Assembly: GCA_016789005.1 (NCBI GenBank)
Contig: JAEURA010000057.1
Coordinates: forward strand, 62,001-126,000
Length of the DNA: 64,000 nucleotides
Source: Anaerolineae bacterium
Lineage (GTDB): Bacteria; Chloroflexota; Anaerolineae; Aggregatilineales; Phototrophicaceae
Reading direction: 5' to 3'
Shown piece by piece: positions 32,710 to 41,386 of this stretch. Every line of letters starts with the position of its first letter. Position 1 is the stretch's first letter. The translations under genes and the position numbers were made by a program. The notes under the pieces are model-generated. The model was not told where the DNA came from, did not search any database, and saw only the letters and a list, made by a program, of their open reading frames with translations.

Positions 32710-33428
32710 GGCTGATCGTCGTCTTCGATGCGCACATAGATGCGCTTGTTGATGCCGCCTTTGCTCTTGTAGTCCGCGATTCGCATCCGCCCAACAGCAC
32801 GGGTGTTGTTCACGTGGGTGCCGCCATCTGCCTGAAGGTCGAGACCGACGATCTCGACCGTGCGCACCTCACGAATGCCTTCGGGCAGCAGATTGATCTT
32901 GGTGCGAATGAGGTCGGGAATCTGAAACGCCTCGTCGCGCGGCAGAATCCTGACGAGGACGTCCCGCGCCGCCCGCACCTCGACGTTGATCTTGTCTTCG
33001 ATCTCCTGAACAAACTCCTTCTGCAGGCGTTCGAACTCGAAGTCCATCCGCCCTTCCAGCGGCTCCATATTTCCGCCGGTCACGCTTGCGCCGTAGTCGC
33101 GCCAGACGACGCCGCAAAGGATGTGCATCGCCGTATGGGTGCGCATAAGTTGGAAACGGCGATCCCAGTCCAGCCGACCCATCACCGCGTCCCCCACCTC
33201 CGGCATCAGATCGCCGTCAAGGACGTGAAGATTACCCCGCTCCACCCTGACAACAGCATAGCGCCGCCCCCCAACTTCCAACTCACCCGCATCGCAGGGC
33301 TGACCGCCGCCGCCTGGATAAAACGCTGTACGATTGAGTGTCACCGTTCGCGCCGCCACATCGACCGAGGTGACAACTGCCTCGAACTCCCGGAGGTAAC
33401 TATCGGTTTGATAGAGCAGTTCCGTCAT
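32706..33428 (-). CDS. Alanyl-tRNA editing protein (AlaX type)
   Basis: The 240-residue protein resembles the stand-alone editing domain of alanyl-tRNA synthetase, which hydrolyses mischarged Ser- or Gly-tRNA-Ala. Metal-binding His residues are in RTHTAMH (H98, H102) and GGTHV (H205), with FYPGGGGQP near the N-terminus. The Cys found four residues before the last His in AlaRS is Asp (D201) here, a form also common in AlaX proteins. It sits between GNAT and TPR genes with 4-bp overlaps, so it belongs to the same operon. Confidence 0.9.
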   Translation of the reverse strand: MTELLYQTDSYLREFEAVVTSVDVAARTVTLNRTAFYPGGGGQPCDAGELEVGGRRYAVVRVERGNLHVLDGDLMPEVGDAVMGRLDWDRRFQLMRTHTAMHILCGVVWRDYGASVTGGNMEPLEGRMDFEFERLQKEFVQEIEDKINVEVRAARDVLVRILPRDEAFQIPDLIRTKINLLPEGIREVRTVEIVGLDLQADGGTHVNNTRAVGRMRIADYKSKGGINKRIYVRIEDDDQP

Positions 33429-33919
33429 GATCGCGCCTCCTCAATTTCCTTTCGCATCCGGACCAGAACCGGCTTGCCACCCAGCGCCGACCAGAATGCC
33501 ATAGCGCCTGCGTTCAGCGCGGCGACATGCCACTCGTAGAAGTCCACCCCACTCTCGAAAAACCATTGATGCAGGGTTTCTACCAGCGCGCGCCCGACCC
33601 CATCCCGCCGGAACTCCGACTTCACGTAGATGTCGGCGACAAAACCGGATGTCTCCTGGACAAACATGTCGTTCATCATATCGACGATCATCGCCAGCAC
33701 ATAACCTGCTGCCTGTCCGTCGATCTCTGCCACCAGGATGCGCGTCGACGCGTCGTCCAGCCGCTCCTCAAGACTTGCCGCATAGCGGCGTGCCCCGGCG
33801 CGTGCAGCTGGTGGAAGTCTCCGGTCAAGTTCCTGATGATGGTCCACCAGCGCCATCCACATCTGCGCGATAGCATCCATATCCGTCCGTAGCGCCCGGC
33901 GCACCGTAACCTCTGCCAT
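33425..33919 (-). CDS. GNAT-family N-acetyltransferase
   Basis: The 164-residue protein shows the GNAT fold: ILVAEIDGQAAGYVLAMI (beta4), then IYVKSEFRRDGVGRALVETL, the acetyl-CoA pyrophosphate loop (RRDGVGRA), and WHVAALNAGAMAFWSALGGK. The acceptor is unknown. ATG 33919 is used rather than the GTG one codon upstream. It is followed by the AlaX-type gene with a 4-bp overlap. Confidence 0.85.
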   Translation of the reverse strand: MAEVTVRRALRTDMDAIAQMWMALVDHHQELDRRLPPAARAGARRYAASLEERLDDASTRILVAEIDGQAAGYVLAMIVDMMNDMFVQETSGFVADIYVKSEFRRDGVGRALVETLHQWFFESGVDFYEWHVAALNAGAMAFWSALGGKPVLVRMRKEIEEARS

Positions 33920-33938
33920 CACCCCAGCGATCTCCCCT

Positions 33939-34406
33939 TCAATCCTTCAACCAGAAGCCGTCCATCCATTCCACCGCCCCCATCGAGCGCCAGAAAGCTT
34001 GCCCGGTCACATGATGGCGCAGGCTGAAGGCAGCCAGCCTTGTCACCCCCCGCCGATTGAATTCTACCTTCAGCGCGCCGACCAACTGCCTCGCCACCCC
34101 CGCCCGATAATTGTGCATGTCGATGACCAAATCGCCGACGAGACCTATGCGCGCCCCAACGCTGGGGAGCAGACCGACGGGCGGTTCCCAGCCTACGATG
34201 TAACCCGCAAACCCTCGATCATCGATGGCGACAAACGCCGCTGTGCGCCCGTCACGGAGCAGAGATGTCAATCCGCTGTGCCAATCCTCGACGGCGGACG
34301 CCGACATTACGCGCGGGTCGGACTGAGCAATCAGACTTGACTGTTCTTGCCAGAATGAGGAAAGCGTTGCGAGGTCCTCGTGGGTCAGAGGGCGAATGGT
34401 CACCAT
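33939..34406 (-). CDS. GNAT-family N-acetyltransferase
   Basis: The 155-residue protein begins MVTIRPLTHEDLATL, a typical GNAT start, with AAFVAIDDRGFAGYIVGW (beta4), GDLVIDMHNYRAGVARQLVG (acetyl-CoA loop region, lacking the fullest RxxGxG) and HHVTGQAFWRSMGAVEW. Acceptor unknown. It leads the minus-strand run; a promoter at 34415-34443 places the transcript start within about 2 nt of this ATG, and there is no Shine-Dalgarno, so it may be leaderless. Confidence 0.8.
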   Translation of the reverse strand: MVTIRPLTHEDLATLSSFWQEQSSLIAQSDPRVMSASAVEDWHSGLTSLLRDGRTAAFVAIDDRGFAGYIVGWEPPVGLLPSVGARIGLVGDLVIDMHNYRAGVARQLVGALKVEFNRRGVTRLAAFSLRHHVTGQAFWRSMGAVEWMDGFWLKD

Positions 34407-34414
34407 GCTGGCAA

Positions 34415-34443
34415 AGCATAGCATTGTCCCATTTTCAGATCAA
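34415..34443 (-). promoter_or_regulatory. Sigma70-type promoter of the GNAT-AlaX-TPR operon
   Basis: On the minus strand TTGATC (34443-34438) and TATGCT (34420-34415) have a 17-nt spacer. The predicted start at about 34408 is 2 nt from the GNAT start codon at 34406. Confidence 0.5.
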
Positions 34444-34467
34444 GCGACCTTATGCGACAATGACACC

Positions 34468-36768
34468 ATGGCGACCTCAACTGTGCGTTACGAAGACCTA
34501 CCCCTTTGGATGCAGCGCGCCATGCGCAAGACAGATTGGGGCGTACTGATCGTGCTGGGCTTCTGCATCATTGGGGCGCTGCCCCAACTGCTGTCGAGCA
34601 GCGTTCCCATCGGGACAAACCACGAGCGCTACGTGTTTCGCGCTGCCGAGGTAGCACAGTCGATTCGTGAAGGAAGGCTGTATCCGCGCTGGACTGATGA
34701 AGCACTCGGCGGCTACGGTGCGCCCATCCCTCACTATCTACCCCCACTCACCGGCTTTCTTCCAGCGCTGATCGATCTGACGCTGCTGAATGACCCCGCT
34801 GCCGCCGTCTCGGCAAGCTTCGTCATCGCTAACTGCATCGCGGGGGTATCGCTCTATGCGCTGATTACGCGCAAGGCAGGTTCCGTCGCCGCGACTTGCG
34901 CTGCAATCTTATATGTCTTCAACCCGATGATCGCCGTGACCGTCCCCCTGCGCCTTGGCGACCTCACCCTGGCGCTCGGTGCTGCACTGCTGCCGTGTCT
35001 GCTGTGGGCACTTGACTGTCTGTGCCAGCGTCGATCGGCGGTGGACTTCAGTGCAGTGGTGCTCTCCAGCGCAGCACTCATCCTGCTCGACGCCCGGTTC
35101 GCTGCTGCCGGTTTCTGTGCCGGACTGCTGCTCATCTTCCTCAATATCTCCCGGCATCAGAAGATTCCGGCGCTGCTGGTCACCTCGGCAGCAGCGCTGG
35201 GGATGGGTATTGCCAGTTTCTACTGGCTGCCAGCGCTGGTGGAGTCATCCGCCGTACGCTGGTACCCACCGGACATCGCGCCGACCTATCTCGTACACTG
35301 GCAGTCCCTCTTCTCAACACCCCTAGCTGCCGACCCCAACGTTTTGAACAACCTGCCGGAGTTCACGCTGGGCTTCACACCGCTGCTGGTGCTTCCTATC
35401 GCTCTTCTTGCCCTGCGCCGAAGGGAAGCCGAGCGAAGATTGTACGGATTAGCCTTGCTCGCCGCCCTGGCGCTTGCCAGCGCATCGTTGATCAGCGGCG
35501 GTTCATACTGGTTCCTTATCCCGTCTACGCTGTGCTTTGCAATCGCCGGAGCCTCGGTCGCGGCGCTCAGCACTGACCTCCCCAAACTGCTCAAACACAT
35601 CCTCCCGGTTGCGTTATGCAGCGTCGCCATCGCAGGAGCACTCCAGCCGCTTCTCGCAGCTGCTGCGCCGCTCAACGCGCCAACCGGGCTGCGAGATTTT
35701 TCATCACAGGCTGCGCTGAGCTTTGAGCAGCGGGGCTATGGAACAGCAATCCTCTCGATCGGAGCCGCGCTCCCGGCGACTATATCGTCCGACTACATCG
35801 TCAGCAGCGAGTCTCTGAGCAATCAACTGAACAGTGCCGGCAGCAAGACGACCATTCTGTCCGGCAGAGCGCAGATCGGACTCATCAGCAGCAGCGCCCA
35901 TGATCTACGACTTCAGGTCGAGTCGTTCACACCGCTGAGTCTGGAGATGCTCACCGCCGCCTTTCCAGGATGGACCGCGCGGTTTTCCGGTACAGAGATC
36001 GCCCTACGAAGCCCATCAGAGAGTCATCTGCTCGCCCTTGACCTGCCGCGCGGCGCGCGCGGCGAATTGTGGCTTACTCTGGACAGCACCCTGCCAAGGC
36101 TAATCGCCTGGCTTGCTACATGGACCGCTGTGATCACAAGTGTCTTCATCACGCTGCGCTGGAAGGGGGTAGACTCGGCAGTCATCCGCGGACCGAATTT
36201 GCTCACTGCCTTTGAAGCGCGGTTTTTCACCATCCTGCTTTTTGCTGTGGCGTGCGTCTTGCTGCTGGTCAGGGTCTTCCCCGAAGCCGCCAAAGGCATC
36301 AGCGCACGTGCTGCCGATTCGTCGATAGGGCGAGAACAGGCGACGAGCATCCGTTCCGATTCAGGTCTGGAACTGACGGCATATGACCTGGAGACCACCG
36401 CAGTCCAAAGCGGATCCAGCCTCGACCTGACCCTCTACTGGCGAACGCTTCGCCCGCTCGATGTGAACTACCGCACCCAGATCGCTTTTCAGGATCGTTC
36501 CAGTGGACGCATCGATACGCTGACATCTACCCGCCATCCGGGAGACCTGCCAACCACGCGCTGGCAGCCGAGGCGCACCGTCATCGATCGGTGGCGAATC
36601 TCCATCCCGAATTCGCTGTCGCCAGGGAACTACGATCTCGTTCTGGCAGTTTTTTCCTGCGATTTCGGCTGCGAAACACGGCAGTCGCTCACCTTCTTCA
36701 CGCTCGATGGAACGCTGGTGGGGCAGCTATATGCCCTGCCCTCAGAAATCACCATTATTTCGGGGTGA
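34468..36768 (+). CDS. Large polytopic membrane protein, glycosyltransferase-like
   Basis: The 766-residue protein has about 11-13 transmembrane helices in the first 400 residues, one more pair near 560-630, and a soluble C-terminal beta domain (about 655-766; GLELTAYDLETTAVQSG, SLDLTLYWRTLRPLD). The early loop HERYVFRAAEVAQSIREGRL and YPRWTDEALGGYGAPIPHYL resembles PMT/GT39-like or YfhO-like membrane glycosyltransferases of Chloroflexota. The acceptor is unknown. The start ATG has no Shine-Dalgarno, and a weak promoter (TTTTCA-18-GACAAT) would start transcription on the ATG itself. Confidence 0.72.
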   Translation: MATSTVRYEDLPLWMQRAMRKTDWGVLIVLGFCIIGALPQLLSSSVPIGTNHERYVFRAAEVAQSIREGRLYPRWTDEALGGYGAPIPHYLPPLTGFLPALIDLTLLNDPAAAVSASFVIANCIAGVSLYALITRKAGSVAATCAAILYVFNPMIAVTVPLRLGDLTLALGAALLPCLLWALDCLCQRRSAVDFSAVVLSSAALILLDARFAAAGFCAGLLLIFLNISRHQKIPALLVTSAAALGMGIASFYWLPALVESSAVRWYPPDIAPTYLVHWQSLFSTPLAADPNVLNNLPEFTLGFTPLLVLPIALLALRRREAERRLYGLALLAALALASASLISGGSYWFLIPSTLCFAIAGASVAALSTDLPKLLKHILPVALCSVAIAGALQPLLAAAAPLNAPTGLRDFSSQAALSFEQRGYGTAILSIGAALPATISSDYIVSSESLSNQLNSAGSKTTILSGRAQIGLISSSAHDLRLQVESFTPLSLEMLTAAFPGWTARFSGTEIALRSPSESHLLALDLPRGARGELWLTLDSTLPRLIAWLATWTAVITSVFITLRWKGVDSAVIRGPNLLTAFEARFFTILLFAVACVLLLVRVFPEAAKGISARAADSSIGREQATSIRSDSGLELTAYDLETTAVQSGSSLDLTLYWRTLRPLDVNYRTQIAFQDRSSGRIDTLTSTRHPGDLPTTRWQPRRTVIDRWRISIPNSLSPGNYDLVLAVFSCDFGCETRQSLTFFTLDGTLVGQLYALPSEITIISG

Positions 36769-36776
36769 CAAGAATG

Positions 36777-36806
36777 TTGTTATTTTCGCCTGTAGAGGGG
36801 TAAAAT
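36777..36806 (+). promoter_or_regulatory. Sigma70-type promoter upstream of the 101-residue TPR protein
   Basis: TTGTTA (36777-36782) and TAAAAT (36801-36806) have an 18-nt spacer in the 82-nt gap. The predicted start near 36813 is 38 nt before the ATG. Confidence 0.5.
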
Positions 36807-36850
36807 CCTCGCTGCTTGCTTGACAATGTCATCATGAAGGGTCTTCACAA

Positions 36851-37156
36851 ATGGACAAGAGCAACCTCGCTGAGCAAATTGGTCAGGCGTGGATCACGTA
36901 CCGAAAGGGTCAGCTTGACGCTGCCGCCAAAGCCTTTGAAGATCTGGTGAATCGCAACAGCGACAGCATTGATGCGCTGTATGGCTTGGGGCTGGTCCGT
37001 CGTTCCCAGGGCAATCGTGGCACCGCGACGGAGCTTTTTGAGAAGGCAAGCAGTCTCGTTGCCAGCGCACGCCAGCAGGATGCGGGCAGCGACCGTCTGC
37101 AGATTCTTCAACGCATGATCCTCCAGCGGCTTCAGGAGCTTGGCGCAGCGCGCTGA
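36851..37156 (+). CDS. Small TPR protein
   Basis: The 101-residue cytoplasmic protein contains two TPR-like units: EQIGQAWITYRKGQLDAAAKAFEDL-type (about 7-32) and DALYGLGLVRRSQGNRGTAT-type (about 39-66). The C-terminus is helical and Gln/Arg-rich. It has its own promoter and an AAGGG Shine-Dalgarno. The function is unknown. It may be co-transcribed with the UroD-like gene 31 bp downstream. Confidence 0.75.
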   Translation: MDKSNLAEQIGQAWITYRKGQLDAAAKAFEDLVNRNSDSIDALYGLGLVRRSQGNRGTATELFEKASSLVASARQQDAGSDRLQILQRMILQRLQELGAAR

Positions 37157-37187
37157 CCCATTGGCTCGAGGTCGAACGAGAGGCATG

Positions 37188-38171
37188 ATGCGCAAGAGAG
37201 AACGCCTAGAAAAGACCATCGCCGGAGAACCGACAGACCGTGTTCCGGCAGCCTTATGGCGACATTTTCCCGGTGATGACCAGCGTGCCGCCGATCTCGC
37301 CCAGTCCACCTTGGACTATCAGCGCGCCTACGATTGGGATTTCATCAAGATTACGCCTGCCAGCAGTTTCGCCGTCAGCGATTACGGCGTCCAGGATGCC
37401 TGGGAAGGTTCGCTGGAAGGGACCCGTGTATATAAAAAACGGGTGATCGAGCGGTCGCTCGATTGGACGAATCTCCGCCCCCTTGATCCGGGGCGAGGCG
37501 CTCTGAGCCGCCAGATCGAGACCGTGCGATTGGTCTGCGAGGCGGTCGGCGAGGATACACCGGTCATCCAGACTGTATTCAGCCCACTGACTCAGGCAAA
37601 ACATGTAGCCGGGCACGAGCGGCTGATCCACGATTTGCGTACCGAGCCGGATCGGCTCCACAGTGGGTTAAGCGTGCTGACCGAGACAACCCTGCGATTC
37701 ATTGAAGCGCTCAAACGCCTGCCTATCTCTGGAATCTTTTATGCCATACAGTACGCCAACTACGCAGCTCTGGCGGAATCAGAATATGTCGCCTTCGGGC
37801 TGCCCTATGACCAGAAGATTCTGGGGACACTGCCCGCCCGATGGTGGCTGAACGTGCTGCACCTGCATGGCGAATCGCCCATGTTCAAATTCGCTCCGCA
37901 GCTTCCAGCTCAGGTCGTCAACTGGCACGATCAGACGACACCACCCTCTCTGGCGATGGGCAAAACGATGTTCGACGGCGCAGTATGCGGCGGAATCGCC
38001 CAATGGGAGCACTTGCACCAGGGCACGCCAACAAGCGTCAAACAGGCGGTGCGCGACGCCATCGCCGAGACTAACAGCAGACGGCTCGTCATTTCGACCG
38101 GGTGCGTGGCGATGATCACCTCTCCCCTCTCCAATATTCGCGCCGTGCGCGAGGCGGTCGAAGGCGCATGA
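37188..38171 (+). CDS. Uroporphyrinogen decarboxylase-family protein
   Basis: The 327-residue protein begins MRKRERLEKTIAGEPTDRVP, the UroD-superfamily start, and continues PAALWRHFPGDDQRAADLAQ, WDFIKITPASSFAVSDYGVQ and IQTVFSPLTQAKHVAGHERL. It lacks the usual HemE active-site signature near the N-terminus (PVWMMRQAGR-type), so it is more likely a relative of the methyltransferase/corrinoid branch (MtaA-like) than haem pathway HemE. A tandem ATG makes 37185 or 37188 the start. The stop overlaps rsmD as ATGA. Confidence 0.8.
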   Translation: MRKRERLEKTIAGEPTDRVPAALWRHFPGDDQRAADLAQSTLDYQRAYDWDFIKITPASSFAVSDYGVQDAWEGSLEGTRVYKKRVIERSLDWTNLRPLDPGRGALSRQIETVRLVCEAVGEDTPVIQTVFSPLTQAKHVAGHERLIHDLRTEPDRLHSGLSVLTETTLRFIEALKRLPISGIFYAIQYANYAALAESEYVAFGLPYDQKILGTLPARWWLNVLHLHGESPMFKFAPQLPAQVVNWHDQTTPPSLAMGKTMFDGAVCGGIAQWEHLHQGTPTSVKQAVRDAIAETNSRRLVISTGCVAMITSPLSNIRAVREAVEGA

Positions 38172-38740
38172 GCATCCGCGTCATCAGCGGAACCGCAAAG
38201 GGCGCGAAGCTGAAGCTGGTCCCCGGCGAAGGGACACGCCCTATCATGGATCGCGTCAAAGAGTCGCTGTTCAACATCCTGGGGCGCGACATCTTTGACT
38301 GCACCTTTCTCGATCTCTTTGCCGGCACAGGCAGCGTCGCTATCGAGGCGCTCAGCCGGGGCGCTGCCTATGCGCTGCTGATCGACAACGACGTCAGGGC
38401 ACAGCGCACGATTCAGGACAATCTGAAGATCACCCATCTGTCAGACCGCGCGGCGGTGCGAAAGGTGGACGCCTTTCTGCTGCTGCGCAGTACGCCGGAG
38501 CGCGCCTTTGACATGGTCTACATCGCCCCTCCGCAGTACCTGGGACTATGGAAGAAAGCAATCGACCTCCTCGACGCTGCGCCGGGGTGGGTTGCTCACG
38601 ATGGCATTGTGGTCGTTCAGATTGACCCTATCGAACGCGAAGACATCACGCTCAGAACCTTTCAGCTGTTCGACGAGCGGCGCTATGGAAGCACGCTTCT
38701 CCAGTTCTTTCGACGTCTTGCGCTGCCCGCACCGGAATAA
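38168..38740 (+). CDS. rsmD: RsmD-family 16S rRNA methyltransferase
   Basis: The 190-residue protein has IRVISGTAKGAKLKLVPGEG, RPIMDRVKESLFNIL and LDLFAGTGSVAIEALSRGA (SAM-binding motif I). These are RsmD signatures for the guanine-N2 methylation of 16S rRNA G966. The expected NPPY/DPPY catalytic motif reads IAPPQYLGLWKKA, an altered form that I believe recurs in this phylum. It is tightly coupled to the preceding gene by an ATGA overlap. Confidence 0.88.
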   Translation: MSIRVISGTAKGAKLKLVPGEGTRPIMDRVKESLFNILGRDIFDCTFLDLFAGTGSVAIEALSRGAAYALLIDNDVRAQRTIQDNLKITHLSDRAAVRKVDAFLLLRSTPERAFDMVYIAPPQYLGLWKKAIDLLDAAPGWVAHDGIVVVQIDPIEREDITLRTFQLFDERRYGSTLLQFFRRLALPAPE

Positions 38741-38746
38741 GTGAAT

Positions 38747-39199
38747 ATGCCAGATTCGAACGCCAACACCGAACTGCTCAGGACGCTCGAACGGTCGGTC
38801 AGCGAGTTGATCGATGTTTTCGCCGTGAACGCGCCGCCTGTTCCCGTCGAACGGATGCTGCAAGATCCTCGTCCTGGCATGTGGCGAGAGATCGACATCT
38901 CCCAAATCTCGACCGGGTTCCTGAAGATCACATCGCCCTATTCGCCGCGCATGTCGCTGGCGCGCTTCCTGGCACGCATGATCGCTCAGTGCGAGTGGGG
39001 TCAGGTGCGCGGGGTCCCAAACATGAATGACGATGTGACCCTCTACCAGCAGTTCGCGCGCATGATTGTGATGCCGGCGCGAATGATCGAAGAGCTGCGA
39101 CCGGATGCGCGAACCCCACAAATCATGAGCGTTTATTTCGAAGTGCCAGAGGAAGATGTGCGCCGACGTCTTGAGGACCTGATCCGCTATTCGGCGTGA
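38747..39199 (+). CDS. IrrE/ImmA-like protein without the HEXXH motif
   Basis: The 150-residue protein has the layout of small ImmA/IrrE metallopeptidase relatives. The early segment SELIDVFAVNAPPVPVERML is followed by MSLARFLARMIAQCEWG, then LYQQFARMIVMPARMIEEL, which matches the family pattern of AN-xFA-xxLLMP. The metal-binding HELGH-like helix reads ARMIAQCEW instead, so the zinc site is gone. It is probably a regulatory or structural remnant. A GTG at 38741 directly after rsmD is an alternative start. It overlaps the convergent nucleotidyltransferase gene by 13 bp. Confidence 0.6.
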   Translation: MPDSNANTELLRTLERSVSELIDVFAVNAPPVPVERMLQDPRPGMWREIDISQISTGFLKITSPYSPRMSLARFLARMIAQCEWGQVRGVPNMNDDVTLYQQFARMIVMPARMIEELRPDARTPQIMSVYFEVPEEDVRRRLEDLIRYSA

Positions 39200-40683
39200 C
39201 CATTATTAAGCGCTGCGCGCGCTCTGCGCACGGCATCGTCGAAGGTATGCACCTGTCCATCCACCTGCCCTTCCCGGATGACTTCCAGAAGGTCCCGGAC
39301 GACAGGTCCAGGTGACAACCCCAGCGCAGCCATCAGACCATCCCCGCTGATCACTGCCGGCGGGTCTACCAGGGATCTGCGTTTCTCCAACAACCCTTCC
39401 AGCAGAAGCTGTGCGTTCTCGACCATCCTCAGCCAGACTTGCTGATCGTACGTGTGCCCTACTGTCCCCAGGTAATCTGCAAGGATCAGCAGAATCAGAT
39501 CGATGCCATCTTCGCCCGTCGATCTCCAAAAGCGATACACCTGTAACGGAGAGAGGCGCTCCTGCCGCAGCGCATCGTCCGCTTGATGCCTGATCAATGA
39601 TGCAACGAGTTTCCGCTCCGAGTTGCTGAATCGGAGCGAGGTCAACCGGTCGAAGGCGACCTGCGCGCTGATCTCGGCATACCCCGAATAGGCAATCTCC
39701 CCATCATCGCTCGAATGTGGTTCGACCAGGGTTTTTCCGACCTCATGAAGCAGTGCCGCCAGGAGGATAATCGCCCGGCGCGAGCGATCATCGGTGAGAT
39801 TGCCCGCGATACGCTGCTGAAGGTTGGCGCGGAAGCGATCCAGCCCAATGGCGACCATGCCCAGGTTGAACTGCGCCGCAGTCTCATCGGTGCGCGAGTT
39901 GCTGATGGTGCTGCAAATGTCGTTGAGCGCATCAACTACCGCCAGCGCGTGATTCCATGCATCGTACAGGTGAGGCATCCCCTGGGGCAGCCCTGGCAGC
40001 CGCTCCGTTTCTGGCAGCACGACGCCCAATAGTCCAACAGCTTGAGCAACCCGCAGACCTGTCACCGGTCTCGACAGAGAAAGCAGCTTGATCAGTTCAT
40101 CGCGGACGCGCTCCGCCGACATCTGTGCCAGCAAGGGAGCTGCCGCCTTCATCGCCCGCATCGTAGTGCTATCAATGCGCAGCCCAAACTGGACGCTCTG
40201 GCGAACACCCCGCAGCGCCCGAATGGGATCGTTGGTCAGCGACGCCGAGGCACACTGCCGCAGCGTCTTCCCCAGCAGATCCGCCACACCGCCGAGCGGA
40301 TCGATCAGGGTTTGGAGGTCACCGTGAAGATCGACCGCGATGGCGTTCAGGGTAAAATCACGATCAGCCAGATCACCATGAAGATCAGGCGCGCGCAAGC
40401 CGGACACGTCGATCACCAGGCGACCTTCCTGCGTCTCGAGGATCGCACGTCCAACGTCGCGCGAATCATCCAGCGGGTAGTAGTCGCCGCTGAAAAGATT
40501 AGCGATCCGGCGCGCCAGTGCCATGCCGTTTTCCGCCGTCACCAGGTCCAGGTCCTTGATGGGACGGCGCAGGATGGCGTCTCGCACCGCGCCACCAACG
40601 ATGTAAATCGGATGAGGCACGTTGCCCAGGGCGTCGCTGAAATCGAGGATAAAGTCACTCCATGCCAGGACCACGTTCGTCAT
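39187..40683 (-). CDS. CCA-adding/poly(A) polymerase-type tRNA nucleotidyltransferase
   Basis: The 498-residue class II enzyme has the catalytic YIVGGAVRDAILRRPIKDLDLV head, DFTLNAIAVDLHGD and NDPIRALRGVRQSVQFGLRI (class II motifs). An HD-type domain (about 290-360) includes ILLAALLHEVGKTLVEPHS. It most likely adds or repairs the tRNA 3'-CCA end; consistent with this need, the tRNA-Arg gene in this window lacks an encoded CCA. Poly(A) polymerase activity cannot be excluded by sequence alone. Confidence 0.9.
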   Translation of the reverse strand: MTNVVLAWSDFILDFSDALGNVPHPIYIVGGAVRDAILRRPIKDLDLVTAENGMALARRIANLFSGDYYPLDDSRDVGRAILETQEGRLVIDVSGLRAPDLHGDLADRDFTLNAIAVDLHGDLQTLIDPLGGVADLLGKTLRQCASASLTNDPIRALRGVRQSVQFGLRIDSTTMRAMKAAAPLLAQMSAERVRDELIKLLSLSRPVTGLRVAQAVGLLGVVLPETERLPGLPQGMPHLYDAWNHALAVVDALNDICSTISNSRTDETAAQFNLGMVAIGLDRFRANLQQRIAGNLTDDRSRRAIILLAALLHEVGKTLVEPHSSDDGEIAYSGYAEISAQVAFDRLTSLRFSNSERKLVASLIRHQADDALRQERLSPLQVYRFWRSTGEDGIDLILLILADYLGTVGHTYDQQVWLRMVENAQLLLEGLLEKRRSLVDPPAVISGDGLMAALGLSPGPVVRDLLEVIREGQVDGQVHTFDDAVRRARAALNNGHAE

Positions 40684-40689
40684 GTCGAT

Positions 40690-41241
40690 TTACGCTCCGT
40701 CGGTCTTCGCGACGCCGACAAACGGCATGTTGCGGAACTTCTCATCCAGATCAAGTCCGTAACCGAAGACGTACTTGTTTTCAATCACAAAGCCCGTGTA
40801 ATCGACTGTGATGTCCACCGTTCGCCGCGAGGGCTTGTCTAGCAGCGCGCAAAGCCGTACGCTGGCGGGACGCCGCGCCTGGAGAACATCCATCACGAAG
40901 CGCAGCGTATGCCCGCTGTCGATGATGTCTTCCACGATGAGCAGATGCTTGCCGGTGACTTCAGCGCGCAGATCCATGTCGATGCGAACGTTGCCCGTTG
41001 ACGCCCGCGCACCCCGCCCGTAACTCGACATGGAAAGAAAATCGATCTCGTGTGGGACGCTGATCTGACGCATGAGGTCGGTCAGGAACACGACACCGCC
41101 TTTCAGGATACAAATAAGGACGAGATCGGGCTTGTCCGCGTAATCGCGCGAGATCTCCGCCCCCAGCTCCGCAACGCGCCGAATGATCGTCGCTTCATCG
41201 ATCAACACTTCTGCCAAATGATGTTCGTAGGCTGGCATCAT
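40690..41241 (-). CDS. hpt: Hypoxanthine phosphoribosyltransferase
   Basis: The 183-residue purine salvage enzyme forms IMP/GMP from hypoxanthine/guanine and PRPP. It has the PRPP-binding motif LLIVEDIIDSGHTLRFV, the flexible-loop SMSSYGRGARASTG, and the CALLDKPSRR and FVIENKYVFGYGLD segments. AGGGG six nt upstream supports ATG 41241 of the tandem ATGs. It lies 6 bp upstream of the nucleotidyltransferase gene on the same strand. Confidence 0.95.
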   Translation of the reverse strand: MMPAYEHHLAEVLIDEATIIRRVAELGAEISRDYADKPDLVLICILKGGVVFLTDLMRQISVPHEIDFLSMSSYGRGARASTGNVRIDMDLRAEVTGKHLLIVEDIIDSGHTLRFVMDVLQARRPASVRLCALLDKPSRRTVDITVDYTGFVIENKYVFGYGLDLDEKFRNMPFVGVAKTDGA

Positions 41242-41264
41242 AGCTTTCCCCTGGGTACGTCTGC

Positions 41265-41270
41265 ATTATA
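41265..41270 (-). promoter_or_regulatory. -10 box for hpt
   Basis: A consensus TATAAT on the minus strand lies 24 nt upstream of the hpt start. No convincing -35 lies at standard spacing. Confidence 0.4.
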
Positions 41271-41327
41271 GCGCGTTCCTATCCTTCCACCCGAAATGCG
41301 CCATGAGTGGTTGCGGCGTTCGCCGGT

Positions 41328-41356
41328 TTGCGCTAGTTTCATAGGGAAGGTATATT
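41328..41356 (+). promoter_or_regulatory. Sigma70-type promoter for the small SH3-like secreted protein
   Basis: TTGCGC (41328-41333) and TATATT (41351-41356) have a 17-nt spacer. The predicted start at 41363 is 24 nt before the ATG. Confidence 0.55.
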
Positions 41357-41386
41357 TTGGATGTATGCCTTTCAGGAAGGGGCAAA

